Part shown: one piece after another, positions 1 through 6,010 of the stretch | Position numbering within the stretch: the stretch's first letter is position 1 | How the letters are laid out: each line of letters starts with the position of its first letter | Source: Zetaproteobacteria bacterium | GTDB taxonomy: Bacteria > Pseudomonadota > Zetaproteobacteria > Mariprofundales > Mariprofundaceae | Assembly: GCA_021545665.1 (NCBI GenBank) | Contig: JAJRTX010000280.1 | Coordinates: 1 to 7,145, forward strand | DNA: 7,145 nt | Reading direction: 5' to 3' | The notes under the pieces: generated by a model | Databases searched by the model: none | Told to the model about the DNA's origin: nothing | Seen by the model: the letters and a program-made list of their open reading frames with translations, nothing else | Made by a program: the position numbers and the translations under genes

Positions 1-103
1 ATCGCCAGCACCTGCGCATTCAGTCCTTCCTCGAGTGCTGATCTTTACCGGGATAAGTTACCCAGTACTATTTACAGTCTCAATTTTCGCTGTATTGAAA
101 ACT

Positions 104-1210
104 TTAATTTTTAGTGGAATTATTTTCAGCGGGAAACCTCACGAGTGCCTGGTTATAGATCCCTCTCTCAACGACTTGATATATCACTATATCAGGTTTG
201 TAGTTTTTGACATGGCTCGCTAAAGACTCTCCATTTATATGTCCGTAATGCCAATTCCATATTGTATGAAATGTGTCATTATAAAGCTGAGAATTCACCG
301 TTCCAAATGAGTCGCGCAGTAGAAGCACCTTATAGTTATTTAGTGAGGTATTATTTATTACATACTGAGGCTGTTTATTAATATCTATCATAGGGTTATT
401 TGTCTTATGACAACCCCCCCCCATCTTTCCATTGTCCTTATTAATATTTCCATGACAAAACGACCCAGGGGCTACGGTGTGAGCATATGATAAATCATAA
501 TCCTTTCCTAGAAGATGATTTATTTTTAAAAAGCCGGATAGATCGCCGCCCCCGCGCCTTGATTGCTTTAATTTAAACTCTGACTTTATTATCTTTGTAC
601 CGTAAATTTTGTTTATGTAAGCTATTGTCTCTGCGTATCCGATTGAGGCGCCAAGAAGATTCCAATGCGTATCAGTTTTGTAATAAAGCAACCCATTACC
701 CCTGGCAGATGTTAGTTTCTTTCTTAAGTCTAATATATGAATGCCCTTTTCATTTGACATGGACACAATATCGTCAGTCAAGGTCCCGTTGCCCTTGACC
801 CAATTTGGCAGCATTTCCTTATAAATGGAATGTTTATTTGGCGCGATTACCATAACGAATCTAATTTTTTGATCTTCATACCACCGCTGCAGTTTTTGCA
901 GATCGTTTGACCACTTGTCTATCGCTTTAAATCCCGGGTTATAAATGCCATTTGATTTATGTAGAACTCTGCCATATTTATTTCCCAGAAAGAGGAAACC
1001 ATCTTTACCAGTAATTACGCTATCTGGTTCCAATGACAGGTTCAGAAATTTATATGCTGCATAGTTTGTGTATGCCTCAGTTCGATCAGTGACAAAAAGC
1101 TCCTTGCGCTCATATTTTTCTGTGAATTTATCAAAATTCATCAATGGTAAAAACGCAATAACAATTGCAGCACAGATGAGAAAATACCAGGTCTTGGTTC
1201 TATATTTCAT
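104..1210 (-). CDS. AlgX/AlgJ-like SGNH sugar O-acetyltransferase, membrane anchored
   Basis: Predicted periplasmic O-acetyltransferase that would move acetyl groups, delivered by the adjacent MBOAT protein, onto a polysaccharide. Residues 8-26 are a hydrophobic segment after a basic start (MKYRTK) without a clear cleavage site, suggesting an inner-membrane anchor as in AlgJ. GKDGFLFLG (68-76) is the typical opening motif of the AlgX/AlgJ domain. TDTHW (179-183) supplies the Asp180/His182 pair and LLRDSFG (297-303) the likely nucleophile Ser301, matching the Asp-x-His and Ser of AlgX. At 368 residues it is AlgJ-sized and has no obvious C-terminal carbohydrate-binding module like that of AlgX. 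The start lies 8 bases after the MBOAT stop with no clear ribosome binding site, so translational coupling is likely. A run of nine G (codons 263-266) sits between the His and Ser motifs. The gene is AT-rich. Family membership is well supported; the glycan acceptor is unknown. Confidence 0.86.
   Translation of the reverse strand: MKYRTKTWYFLICAAIVIAFLPLMNFDKFTEKYERKELFVTDRTEAYTNYAAYKFLNLSLEPDSVITGKDGFLFLGNKYGRVLHKSNGIYNPGFKAIDKWSNDLQKLQRWYEDQKIRFVMVIAPNKHSIYKEMLPNWVKGNGTLTDDIVSMSNEKGIHILDLRKKLTSARGNGLLYYKTDTHWNLLGASIGYAETIAYINKIYGTKIIKSEFKLKQSRRGGGDLSGFLKINHLLGKDYDLSYAHTVAPGSFCHGNINKDNGKMGGGCHKTNNPMIDINKQPQYVINNTSLNNYKVLLLRDSFGTVNSQLYNDTFHTIWNWHYGHINGESLASHVKNYKPDIVIYQVVERGIYNQALVRFPAENNSTKN
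414..422 (-). repeat. Poly-G (G9) homopolymer tract inside the O-acetyltransferase gene
   Basis: Nine consecutive C on the plus strand are nine G on the coding strand, spanning the last base of Met263 and the codons of Gly264-Gly266. This stands out in an AT-rich gene. Tracts of this length are known to slip during replication in phase-variable genes of several pathogens. In the present length the frame is open; a change of one or two bases would shift the frame before Ser301. Confidence 0.9.
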
Positions 1211-1218
1211 GGCCGGGG

Positions 1219-2697
1219 CTAGAAATTAAAATACAGGAAGACTTCTGTTGAAGTAAAGAATGAACTGATTGCTGAATATGAAAACATTAAAATTCCAATT
1301 GTCATCATTTTAAATGTCACAGGTTTATCAATATAGTAGTTCGAATTATTTGTTAAGAGAACGACGGGAATAATCATAAAAGAACAAACTAAAGCGAATT
1401 CAGACACATTAGACTTTCCGGTCGAGTAATTTATCACGGTATGGAGTGGGAAATTACTCCACATTGACAGTGTGTCGATGAATCCAATCGATAGCGCAGA
1501 CTTGACGTCATTTATAAAGAACATCCCTTTCAAAATATTTGTAGCATCGCTCCATTCCTTTGCTCTGAAAAATATCCAGGCAATGTTTACGAAATTAAAT
1601 GTGATTAACCATGCCACCCATGGCCAGAGTGTTACCCCGATCTTGCCCCATAACCTGCTTATGGTTAGTGCCATACCGTGCAGGAATCCCCAAAATACGA
1701 ATGTCCATCCCGCACCGTGCCACAACCCACCCAGGAGAAATGTAATCATCAGGTTGCTATATGTTTTTGCGTTTCCCCTTCTATTGCCTCCCAATGGAAT
1801 ATAGACGTAGTCTCTGAGGAATCTTGAGAGGGTGATATGCCACCTTTTCCAGAAGTCCTGAATATCTTTTGCCTTGTAGGGAGAATTGAAATTGACAGGG
1901 AGTCTGATGTTGAATAATAACGCCAACCCGATAGCCATATCCGTATAACCACTGAAATCAAAATACAGTTGAAAAGTGTACGAGAGACTGGTTCCCCATG
2001 CTTCGAAAAAATTTAACGTGCCTGCGGTATCAAACCCGTTGTTTGCCCAGACAGAAAACGTGTCCGCTATGACCACTTTCTTGAACAATCCGACTGAAAA
2101 GATAAAAATTCCAGATGAGATGTTCTTATAATTTATGACCTTTGCGCGGTTGTTCGCAAACTGTGGCATCATCTCTTTGTGATGGACAATCGGGCCTGCG
2201 ATTAACTGAGGAAAAAAACTGACAAATATCGCGTAATTTAAGAAATCATGTTCCTGTACTTCACGGCGATAACTGTCAACAAGGTATGCTACCTGCTGAA
2301 AAGTGAAGAACGAGATTGCCAAAGGAAGAATAAGATGGAGAGGCTCAATTTCTGAGTCTAATGCGAGGTTTGTGTTTAAAATAAAGAAATCTGCATACTT
2401 GTAATATCCCAATAATGCCAAATTACTTATAACACCAAAAAACAATATCTCTCTTCGGTAAGCTGTTGGTTCACTGCTTCTCTGACCGGAAAGCGCGCTG
2501 CCGATCACGTAGTTGAAGAGCATAGACCCCATAATTAGCGGCAGATATGCAATATTCCACCAGCTGTAAAAAAATAGTGAACTAAGGACCAGCCAGGCCT
2601 TTGATGCTTCAGTCAGCCGTTTCTTGTTAAGGAAAAAATAAATAAGGAAAGTGACGGGCAGGAAAGCAAATATGAATCCGTGCGAATTAAATAACAT
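1219..2697 (-). CDS. MBOAT family O-acyltransferase (AlgI-like)
   Basis: Polytopic inner-membrane acyltransferase that is expected to pass acetyl groups from a cytoplasmic donor (probably acetyl-CoA) to the periplasmic face for the downstream AlgX/AlgJ-like enzyme. The opening MLFNSHGFIFAFLP is typical of the AlgI/PatA/DltB-type branch, which supports the start chosen although no good ribosome binding site precedes it. Family motifs in order: FFPQLIAGPI (161-170), YFDFSGYTDMAIG (245-257), FWKRWHITLSRFLRDYVYIPLGG region (282-304) and LGGLWHGAGW (322-331), in which His327 is the invariant MBOAT histidine. Many hydrophobic segments run through the protein, with the last at about 466-490. The length of 492 residues is normal for AlgI-like proteins. 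It is the first gene of a two-gene unit with the AlgX/AlgJ-like gene and has its own candidate promoter. Alginate itself is not implied, because no alginate synthesis genes are present; such pairs act on many glycans. Confidence 0.95.
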   Translation of the reverse strand: MLFNSHGFIFAFLPVTFLIYFFLNKKRLTEASKAWLVLSSLFFYSWWNIAYLPLIMGSMLFNYVIGSALSGQRSSEPTAYRREILFFGVISNLALLGYYKYADFFILNTNLALDSEIEPLHLILPLAISFFTFQQVAYLVDSYRREVQEHDFLNYAIFVSFFPQLIAGPIVHHKEMMPQFANNRAKVINYKNISSGIFIFSVGLFKKVVIADTFSVWANNGFDTAGTLNFFEAWGTSLSYTFQLYFDFSGYTDMAIGLALLFNIRLPVNFNSPYKAKDIQDFWKRWHITLSRFLRDYVYIPLGGNRRGNAKTYSNLMITFLLGGLWHGAGWTFVFWGFLHGMALTISRLWGKIGVTLWPWVAWLITFNFVNIAWIFFRAKEWSDATNILKGMFFINDVKSALSIGFIDTLSMWSNFPLHTVINYSTGKSNVSEFALVCSFMIIPVVLLTNNSNYYIDKPVTFKMMTIGILMFSYSAISSFFTSTEVFLYFNF

Positions 2698-2750
2698 CAG
2701 GCATCAAGGTCTGCGTGAGGGGGCAAGGTGGACGTCACCTCTACCAGAAC

Positions 2751-2780
2751 ATTATAAAGCGCACAACTCAGGTGATTGAA
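2751..2780 (-). promoter_or_regulatory. Candidate promoter for the MBOAT/O-acetyltransferase pair
   Basis: Read on the minus strand, a perfect TATAAT (plus positions 2751-2756) lies 54 bases before the MBOAT start. With an 18-base spacer the -35 hexamer would be TTCAAT (2775-2780), only a 3 of 6 match to TTGACA. Transcription would begin near 2744, giving a leader of about 47 bases that contains a short AGGTG/CACCT inverted repeat (2726-2740). No T-rich terminator is seen after the sulfotransferase stop, so read-through from upstream is also possible. Confidence 0.4.
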
Positions 2781-2824
2781 GCAGGGAAGCGGTCATATAA
2801 TTGTGTATCGGATGCCGCATTACC

Positions 2825-3703
2825 TTACCCGGCTAGTCGTTTGCGTTTTTTCTCTTGAAATTTTTCGAACTCTTCCCCAAACCGCTCCATGAACAGGCGT
2901 TTCGAGAAATTATAAAGTTGGTTATCTATGTAAACAAGTTCCCTGATTGCAGTCATGTCATGATCGTCATATTGAGGGTTATCGCCAGCCTTGCGGTAGG
3001 CGGCAATATTGTCTCTCGGTGGTGTGTCGGGATATGGCACGCCAAACATATCACAGAAAATCGAGATGCTTGCATCGAACCAACCCATGATCCCGAAAAA
3101 AGTCATCTTGCGCAGGCGTTCCTGGGCAACAAACAGGTCAATTTTTGTAACTTCGTGTTGTCTGTGGAAGTTGGACAGGTATTTGGCCTCATTGAGCTTG
3201 ATCTGGTTATTATGTGCCAGGTCATAAAGTAATCTGAATCTATTGTCCCGTCCAAGCATGCCGGTCTGCGTATTTTTTAATTGTCTGGAAAATTCAGGGT
3301 GGTTGGCAAAATCGTATAAGTTTGATACTTCAGCATTAAACAGGTCGTGCTGTGAGTGGTCTGCGTTTGTTTTTATGTGATTGTAGGCGGAGATTGCTCG
3401 CTCAACCGGGTCCCTGAGAAAGGTGACGATATTAAGGGGCTTTGGCATTAACTCACTTGCCGCGTAGTCGATATGCCCAATGAACAGTCGTAGACGCGCA
3501 AGCGTCTCAGGGTCTGTTTCGATCAGTTCCTGGATATAGTAGGCGTCGCAACGAGATTCAGGTGGATAGATATTCTCGAGGATGCGAGTAAAGCTTGTTC
3601 CTGCAGTTTTTGGTATATGTATAAAGAACAGGGCGGTGTTTTTCGTGTCTTCCATCGAAATGGGTTCCTTGCTGGGCCGTTTACGCTGATGCATATGCTT
3701 CAT
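2825..3703 (-). CDS. Sulfotransferase family protein (HIPKTAGTS type)
   Basis: Predicted PAPS-dependent sulfotransferase acting on a carbohydrate. The 5'-phosphosulfate-binding loop is FIHIPKTAGTSF (27-38), with Lys32 as the expected phosphosulfate contact, and the 3'-phosphate-binding motif is FLRDPVERAISAYNH (95-109), with Arg97 and Ser105 in the usual places. The IPKTAGTS form is shared with heparan-sulfate 2-O-type and related bacterial sulfotransferases and differs from the GRSGTTW form of the neighbouring gene. FIGHIDY (74-80) holds a histidine that could be the general base. The C-terminus is charged and partly helical (EEFEKFQEKKRKR). There is no signal peptide, so it is likely cytoplasmic. 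It lies 19 bases after the neighbouring sulfotransferase gene. The start is uncertain: Met17 (base 3655) has a much better ribosome binding site than Met1, and the first 16 residues (basic, low complexity) may not be translated. The substrate is unknown. Confidence 0.86.
   Translation of the reverse strand: MKHMHQRKRPSKEPISMEDTKNTALFFIHIPKTAGTSFTRILENIYPPESRCDAYYIQELIETDPETLARLRLFIGHIDYAASELMPKPLNIVTFLRDPVERAISAYNHIKTNADHSQHDLFNAEVSNLYDFANHPEFSRQLKNTQTGMLGRDNRFRLLYDLAHNNQIKLNEAKYLSNFHRQHEVTKIDLFVAQERLRKMTFFGIMGWFDASISIFCDMFGVPYPDTPPRDNIAAYRKAGDNPQYDDHDMTAIRELVYIDNQLYNFSKRLFMERFGEEFEKFQEKKRKRLAG
3665..3670 (-). promoter_or_regulatory. Ribosome binding site supporting an internal start of the HIPKTAGTS sulfotransferase
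   Basis: On the minus strand AAGGAA is followed after 9 bases by ATG (3655-3653), codon 17 of the longest reading frame. The ATG at 3703 has no purine-rich sequence before it. Since the conserved domain begins only near residue 25, the shorter 276-residue product is plausible. Confidence 0.5.
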
Positions 3704-3722
3704 GTGTGTGCGTCATGAAATG

Positions 3723-5051
3723 TCATAGGTAGCCGAAATCTGAAAGCATGTCTCCGAAAACGGCCGTGAATAGATCTCTTGTCTCAGCATCCATGTCATA
3801 TTTCCAGCGGCCTATGGAGCTTGATGGATCCCGGGTCGTTCGGTGGGCTTGTAGTTCTGGTGTGTCCTGCATGGCCTTGCTGATGAGTCTCTCCACACGT
3901 TCACGCGAGACATCCGAGCCTAAATAGTCCAATAGACCTGCAAGTGTTTCTTCCGGCTGCAGTATGAGGTCTTCATAGCGTATAAGTAATGCAGTGTCTT
4001 TGCGTTCTTTCCAGCTGTTAATAAGTCGTTTTGCCCCCCGGTACCGGTTTTGTATCCATTGTTCATCGCTATTCGCCATTTGTCGTCCAAAGGCGGCATA
4101 GCCACGCTTTTCGTTAAAAGCCTTGGAGGAGCAGAACATGTCTCTGAAATCACGAATCAATATGATTTCCTTTGGCGACTGATAAATGTTGTTGCTGATC
4201 CATGGTATTTGTCCGCCCAGGTTCTTTTCCATAAAAAACCGGGTTTGTTCTTTGGCTTGCTTCCGTGAAAGCAGGTCATAGTACTGATCTATCATCCTCT
4301 GGCAGAAATCAGCCAGCTGGCATACGTAATCCCTGGAGAACCAGGAATGGAGCAGATCCCCGTTTTCCAGGTTTTCCAGAAACGCAGGATGAAAATAGGG
4401 GCAACTGCCAATGCTGAAAATACCTGTTTCAAACCCGTCAGGTGATGTGGACTGTTTATGGTCCCCGGGCGAGGACAGAACCTGCAGCATGTGCATCCAG
4501 TAAACACCGACTCTGGTTTCATATGGATACGAGTTTGCGGAGGCAATATTGTCGTCTCCAGATAACAACCTCATAAGCCATGTAGTTCCGGATCGTCCAA
4601 GTGCTGTGATTAGCAATGGTTGGTGAGTCGGGACATAAGAAAGTGTTAGGCCTGAGTGTATTCCGTTGATATGGGCAAAGGGAATACGTAGAGGCTTTGA
4701 TCCTGTCCGTCCACCAATAACAGCCTGCAAGGTAACCCTGAAGTCTTTTGGTAAATTAAGTGTATTAATGCGGCCTCTAAACCCACTGGTGTTGGCGTGT
4801 TCCAGTGCGGGATAGTGTGCGGCAACATCAATACGTTCCAGAGACACAGGGATTCGTGTTAACAGGAAATCATTATGAATAACTTCAACAGACAGGACAG
4901 GTGATCCATTGCCTATAATCCAGCCGGCAATATCAAAATTTAGTGCAGGTTCGGTATGTTGGTCATGAGGTTTGTCTATGGAATAGCTGAAAATAGCGGA
5001 AGATTCGACAGGAATCTCCGTGATATGCGTTATTGTTGTATGGGTGTCCAT
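3723..5051 (-). CDS. Sulfotransferase (GRSGTTW type) with N-terminal beta-rich accessory domain
   Basis: Predicted PAPS-dependent sulfotransferase of 442 residues. The catalytic part starts near residue 145: LLITALGRSGTTWLMRLL (146-163) is the 5'-phosphosulfate loop, EIILIRDFRDMFCSSKAF (295-312) the 3'-phosphate-binding segment with Arg300 and a serine at 308-309, and SIGRWKYDM (412-420) resembles the C-terminal GRW element common in this superfamily. Residues of about 36-126 form a separate region rich in predicted strands (for example FDIAGWIIG at 39-47 and SGFRGRINTLNL at 89-100), resembling accessory domains found beside some bacterial glycosyltransferases and sulfotransferases; it may bind the glycan or a partner. 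No signal peptide or membrane segment is visible, so a cytoplasmic location is inferred. The gene sits 24 bases after the methyltransferase and 19 bases before the second sulfotransferase, in an apparent operon. The ribosome binding site is poor. The acceptor is unknown. Confidence 0.87.
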   Translation of the reverse strand: MDTHTTITHITEIPVESSAIFSYSIDKPHDQHTEPALNFDIAGWIIGNGSPVLSVEVIHNDFLLTRIPVSLERIDVAAHYPALEHANTSGFRGRINTLNLPKDFRVTLQAVIGGRTGSKPLRIPFAHINGIHSGLTLSYVPTHQPLLITALGRSGTTWLMRLLSGDDNIASANSYPYETRVGVYWMHMLQVLSSPGDHKQSTSPDGFETGIFSIGSCPYFHPAFLENLENGDLLHSWFSRDYVCQLADFCQRMIDQYYDLLSRKQAKEQTRFFMEKNLGGQIPWISNNIYQSPKEIILIRDFRDMFCSSKAFNEKRGYAAFGRQMANSDEQWIQNRYRGAKRLINSWKERKDTALLIRYEDLILQPEETLAGLLDYLGSDVSRERVERLISKAMQDTPELQAHRTTRDPSSSIGRWKYDMDAETRDLFTAVFGDMLSDFGYL

Positions 5052-5075
5052 CGCAAGGGAGCCGGAAAATGCCAG

Positions 5076-5762
5076 TTAGTTATGTGTGTCGCGAGTGTTC
5101 TGTGTTTTTATTACGATGCATTGTCCCGTTGGTAAATAAAGAGGCATTTCCTGTTTGTCGCCGAAAAATTCATCAACTGCCATTTTTGCACCCGGGCACG
5201 ATTCACTTCCGTAATCATCGAAGACCATCAGTCCTGATGCGGTAACCCGGGGGTAGAAGAACTGGCAGCAGTCAAGCACCGATTTGTAGATATCGACGTC
5301 GATATGTACCAGCGAAAAGAGTTCGTTTTCGACCCGTGCAGCGGTACCTGGAAAGATGCCTTTGTGCAGCTCATAGTTGCGCAGTTCACCCAGCTGCTTC
5401 TTGACTGATTCCACCGAGGTATCGGAAAAGTCGCCTTTTCGGTGAATGTCACGCGAAGCATCTACTTCGGGCATGCCCTCGAAGGTGTCGAACAGGTGCA
5501 CGGTTTTCGAATGAGGCCGGGAAGTCTCTGTGAGAATGCGGGCGGTACCCCCTCGATACACACCGACCTCGGCAATATTGCCCGGCAAAGTTGCGGTTTG
5601 CTGCGACGCCTGGTACAAAAAATAACACCTGGGTATTGTAACGGGTGTGAAATCGATGGTCTTCATTAGCCTGGAAAAGTGCTCGTCTTCTTCCCAGACC
5701 GGTTTTTGCTTGAGTAGCGCACGTGCGTATTTTGATGATGGATAGGAGGCAGTGTCGCTCAT
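5076..5762 (-). CDS. TylF/MycF-type class I SAM-dependent O-methyltransferase
   Basis: Predicted sugar O-methyltransferase. NIAEVGVYRGGTARIL (62-77) is the SAM-binding motif I, HLFDTFEGMPEVD (89-101) carries the Asp92 expected to hold the SAM ribose, and FSDTSVESVKKQL (112-124) is the typical FxxT segment of this family. LVHIDVDIYKSV (151-162), FDDYG (181-185) and CPGAKMAVDEFF (189-200) follow in the order of TylF (macrocin O-methyltransferase) and MycF; Asp182/Asp183 are probable Mg2+ ligands. At 228 residues it is close to family length. It is the first gene of the minus-strand operon, with a good promoter and possible operator about 110 bases upstream. Family members in polysaccharide loci usually methylate a hydroxyl of a deoxysugar, hexose or heptose; a macrolide role is unlikely here because the neighbours are glycan-modifying enzymes. 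AAGGA before the start is about 14 bases away, further than ideal, so the start is probable rather than certain. Confidence 0.9.
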   Translation of the reverse strand: MSDTASYPSSKYARALLKQKPVWEEDEHFSRLMKTIDFTPVTIPRCYFLYQASQQTATLPGNIAEVGVYRGGTARILTETSRPHSKTVHLFDTFEGMPEVDASRDIHRKGDFSDTSVESVKKQLGELRNYELHKGIFPGTAARVENELFSLVHIDVDIYKSVLDCCQFFYPRVTASGLMVFDDYGSESCPGAKMAVDEFFGDKQEMPLYLPTGQCIVIKTQNTRDTHN

Positions 5763-5858
5763 GGGTTTGCAGTCTGTCCTTAGAGATTATTCCGGAAGGT
5801 CTTCAATGATGTTAATGTTGGAACACAGATTTTCAAGGAAGTCTGCCCGGCAAATATT

Positions 5859-5884
5859 AGGTATAGTCAGAGCGGAGTATACCT
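5859..5884. promoter_or_regulatory. Perfect 7-base inverted repeat (operator candidate)
   Basis: AGGTATA (5859-5865) and TATACCT (5878-5884) are perfect inverted copies separated by 12 bases, with arm centres about 19 bases apart, roughly two helical turns. The right arm overlaps the -10 box of the minus-strand promoter and the dyad covers the predicted start site, a position typical for repressor binding. No T-run follows on either strand, so it is not an intrinsic terminator. Confidence 0.45.
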
Positions 5885-5904
5885 TGCCTGTACCGGGCTG
5901 TTAA
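5876..5904 (-). promoter_or_regulatory. Promoter candidate for the methyltransferase/sulfotransferase operon
   Basis: Read on the minus strand, TTAACA (5899-5904; 5 of 6 to TTGACA) and TATACT (5876-5881; 5 of 6 to TATAAT) are separated by exactly 17 bases, an ideal sigma-70 arrangement. Transcription would begin near 5869, leaving a leader of about 106 bases before the methyltransferase. Confidence 0.6.
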
Positions 5905-5929
5905 GACGCTTAATTTCCGGGCCACGGCT

Positions 5930-5935
5930 TATAAT
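5930..5935 (+). promoter_or_regulatory. -10 box candidate for the heptose kinase/isomerase genes
   Basis: A perfect TATAAT lies 75 bases before the kinase start. No good -35 hexamer is seen at 16-18 bases and no extended -10 TG is present, so the promoter would be weak or need an activator. The leader would be about 70 bases long. Confidence 0.4.
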
Positions 5936-6010
5936 ACGTATGCTCACGTCCTGAACCAGGATTTTGGAGTTTTTTGGTAGTATGCCAGAGCTTGGTGGAG
6001 TATTGATTAC

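Larger units (their letters stand above)
5763..6010. other. Divergent intergenic control region
   Basis: The 248 bases between the divergent methyltransferase and heptose kinase genes hold no convincing reading frame. They carry a strong-looking minus-strand promoter (5876-5904), a dyad over its -10 box (5859-5884), a plus-strand TATAAT (5930-5935), a short TTAAG-ACG-CTTAA dyad (5901-5913) touching the minus-strand -35, and an ops-like GGTAGTATG (5976-5984). Confidence 0.7.

Noticed and set aside
1..40. Possible start of another minus-strand gene: AGGAAGGA followed closely by ATG at 19-17, or an open frame reading LEEGLNAQVLA.
   Set aside because: Only 6 to 14 codons remain before the window edge, the two readings are in different frames, and neither resembles a known N-terminus well enough to call.
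55..72. CTGGG/CCCGG hairpin on the minus strand after the O-acetyltransferase stop, as a terminator.
   Set aside because: The stem has 5 pairs including a G-T wobble, and the bases after it are TAAAGATC, not a T-run.
35..223. Plus-strand 62-codon frame with a GTG start, hydrophobic in its first half.
   Set aside because: Its second half is antisense to the end of the O-acetyltransferase gene, there is no clear ribosome binding site, and the peptide shows no recognisable motif.
2687..2704. Five-codon upstream frame (ATG CCT GAT GTT ATT TAA) overlapping the MBOAT start.
   Set aside because: It has no ribosome binding site and is too short to distinguish from chance.
2726..2740. AGGTG-GACGT-CACCT inverted repeat in the MBOAT leader considered as a terminator for the sulfotransferase operon.
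   Set aside because: The stem has only 5 base pairs and no T-run follows on the minus strand; it lies downstream of the predicted promoter start.
5898..5905. CTGTTAAG, as found in the JUMPstart element of polysaccharide operons.
   Set aside because: Only 8 bases match, it lies upstream of the plus-strand -10 box, and it is about 70 bases from the ops-like GGTAG instead of the usual short distance.
5901..5913. TTAAG-ACG-CTTAA dyad as a second operator.
   Set aside because: Arms of 5 bases are expected by chance in an intergenic region of this size; kept only as a note in the intergenic feature.
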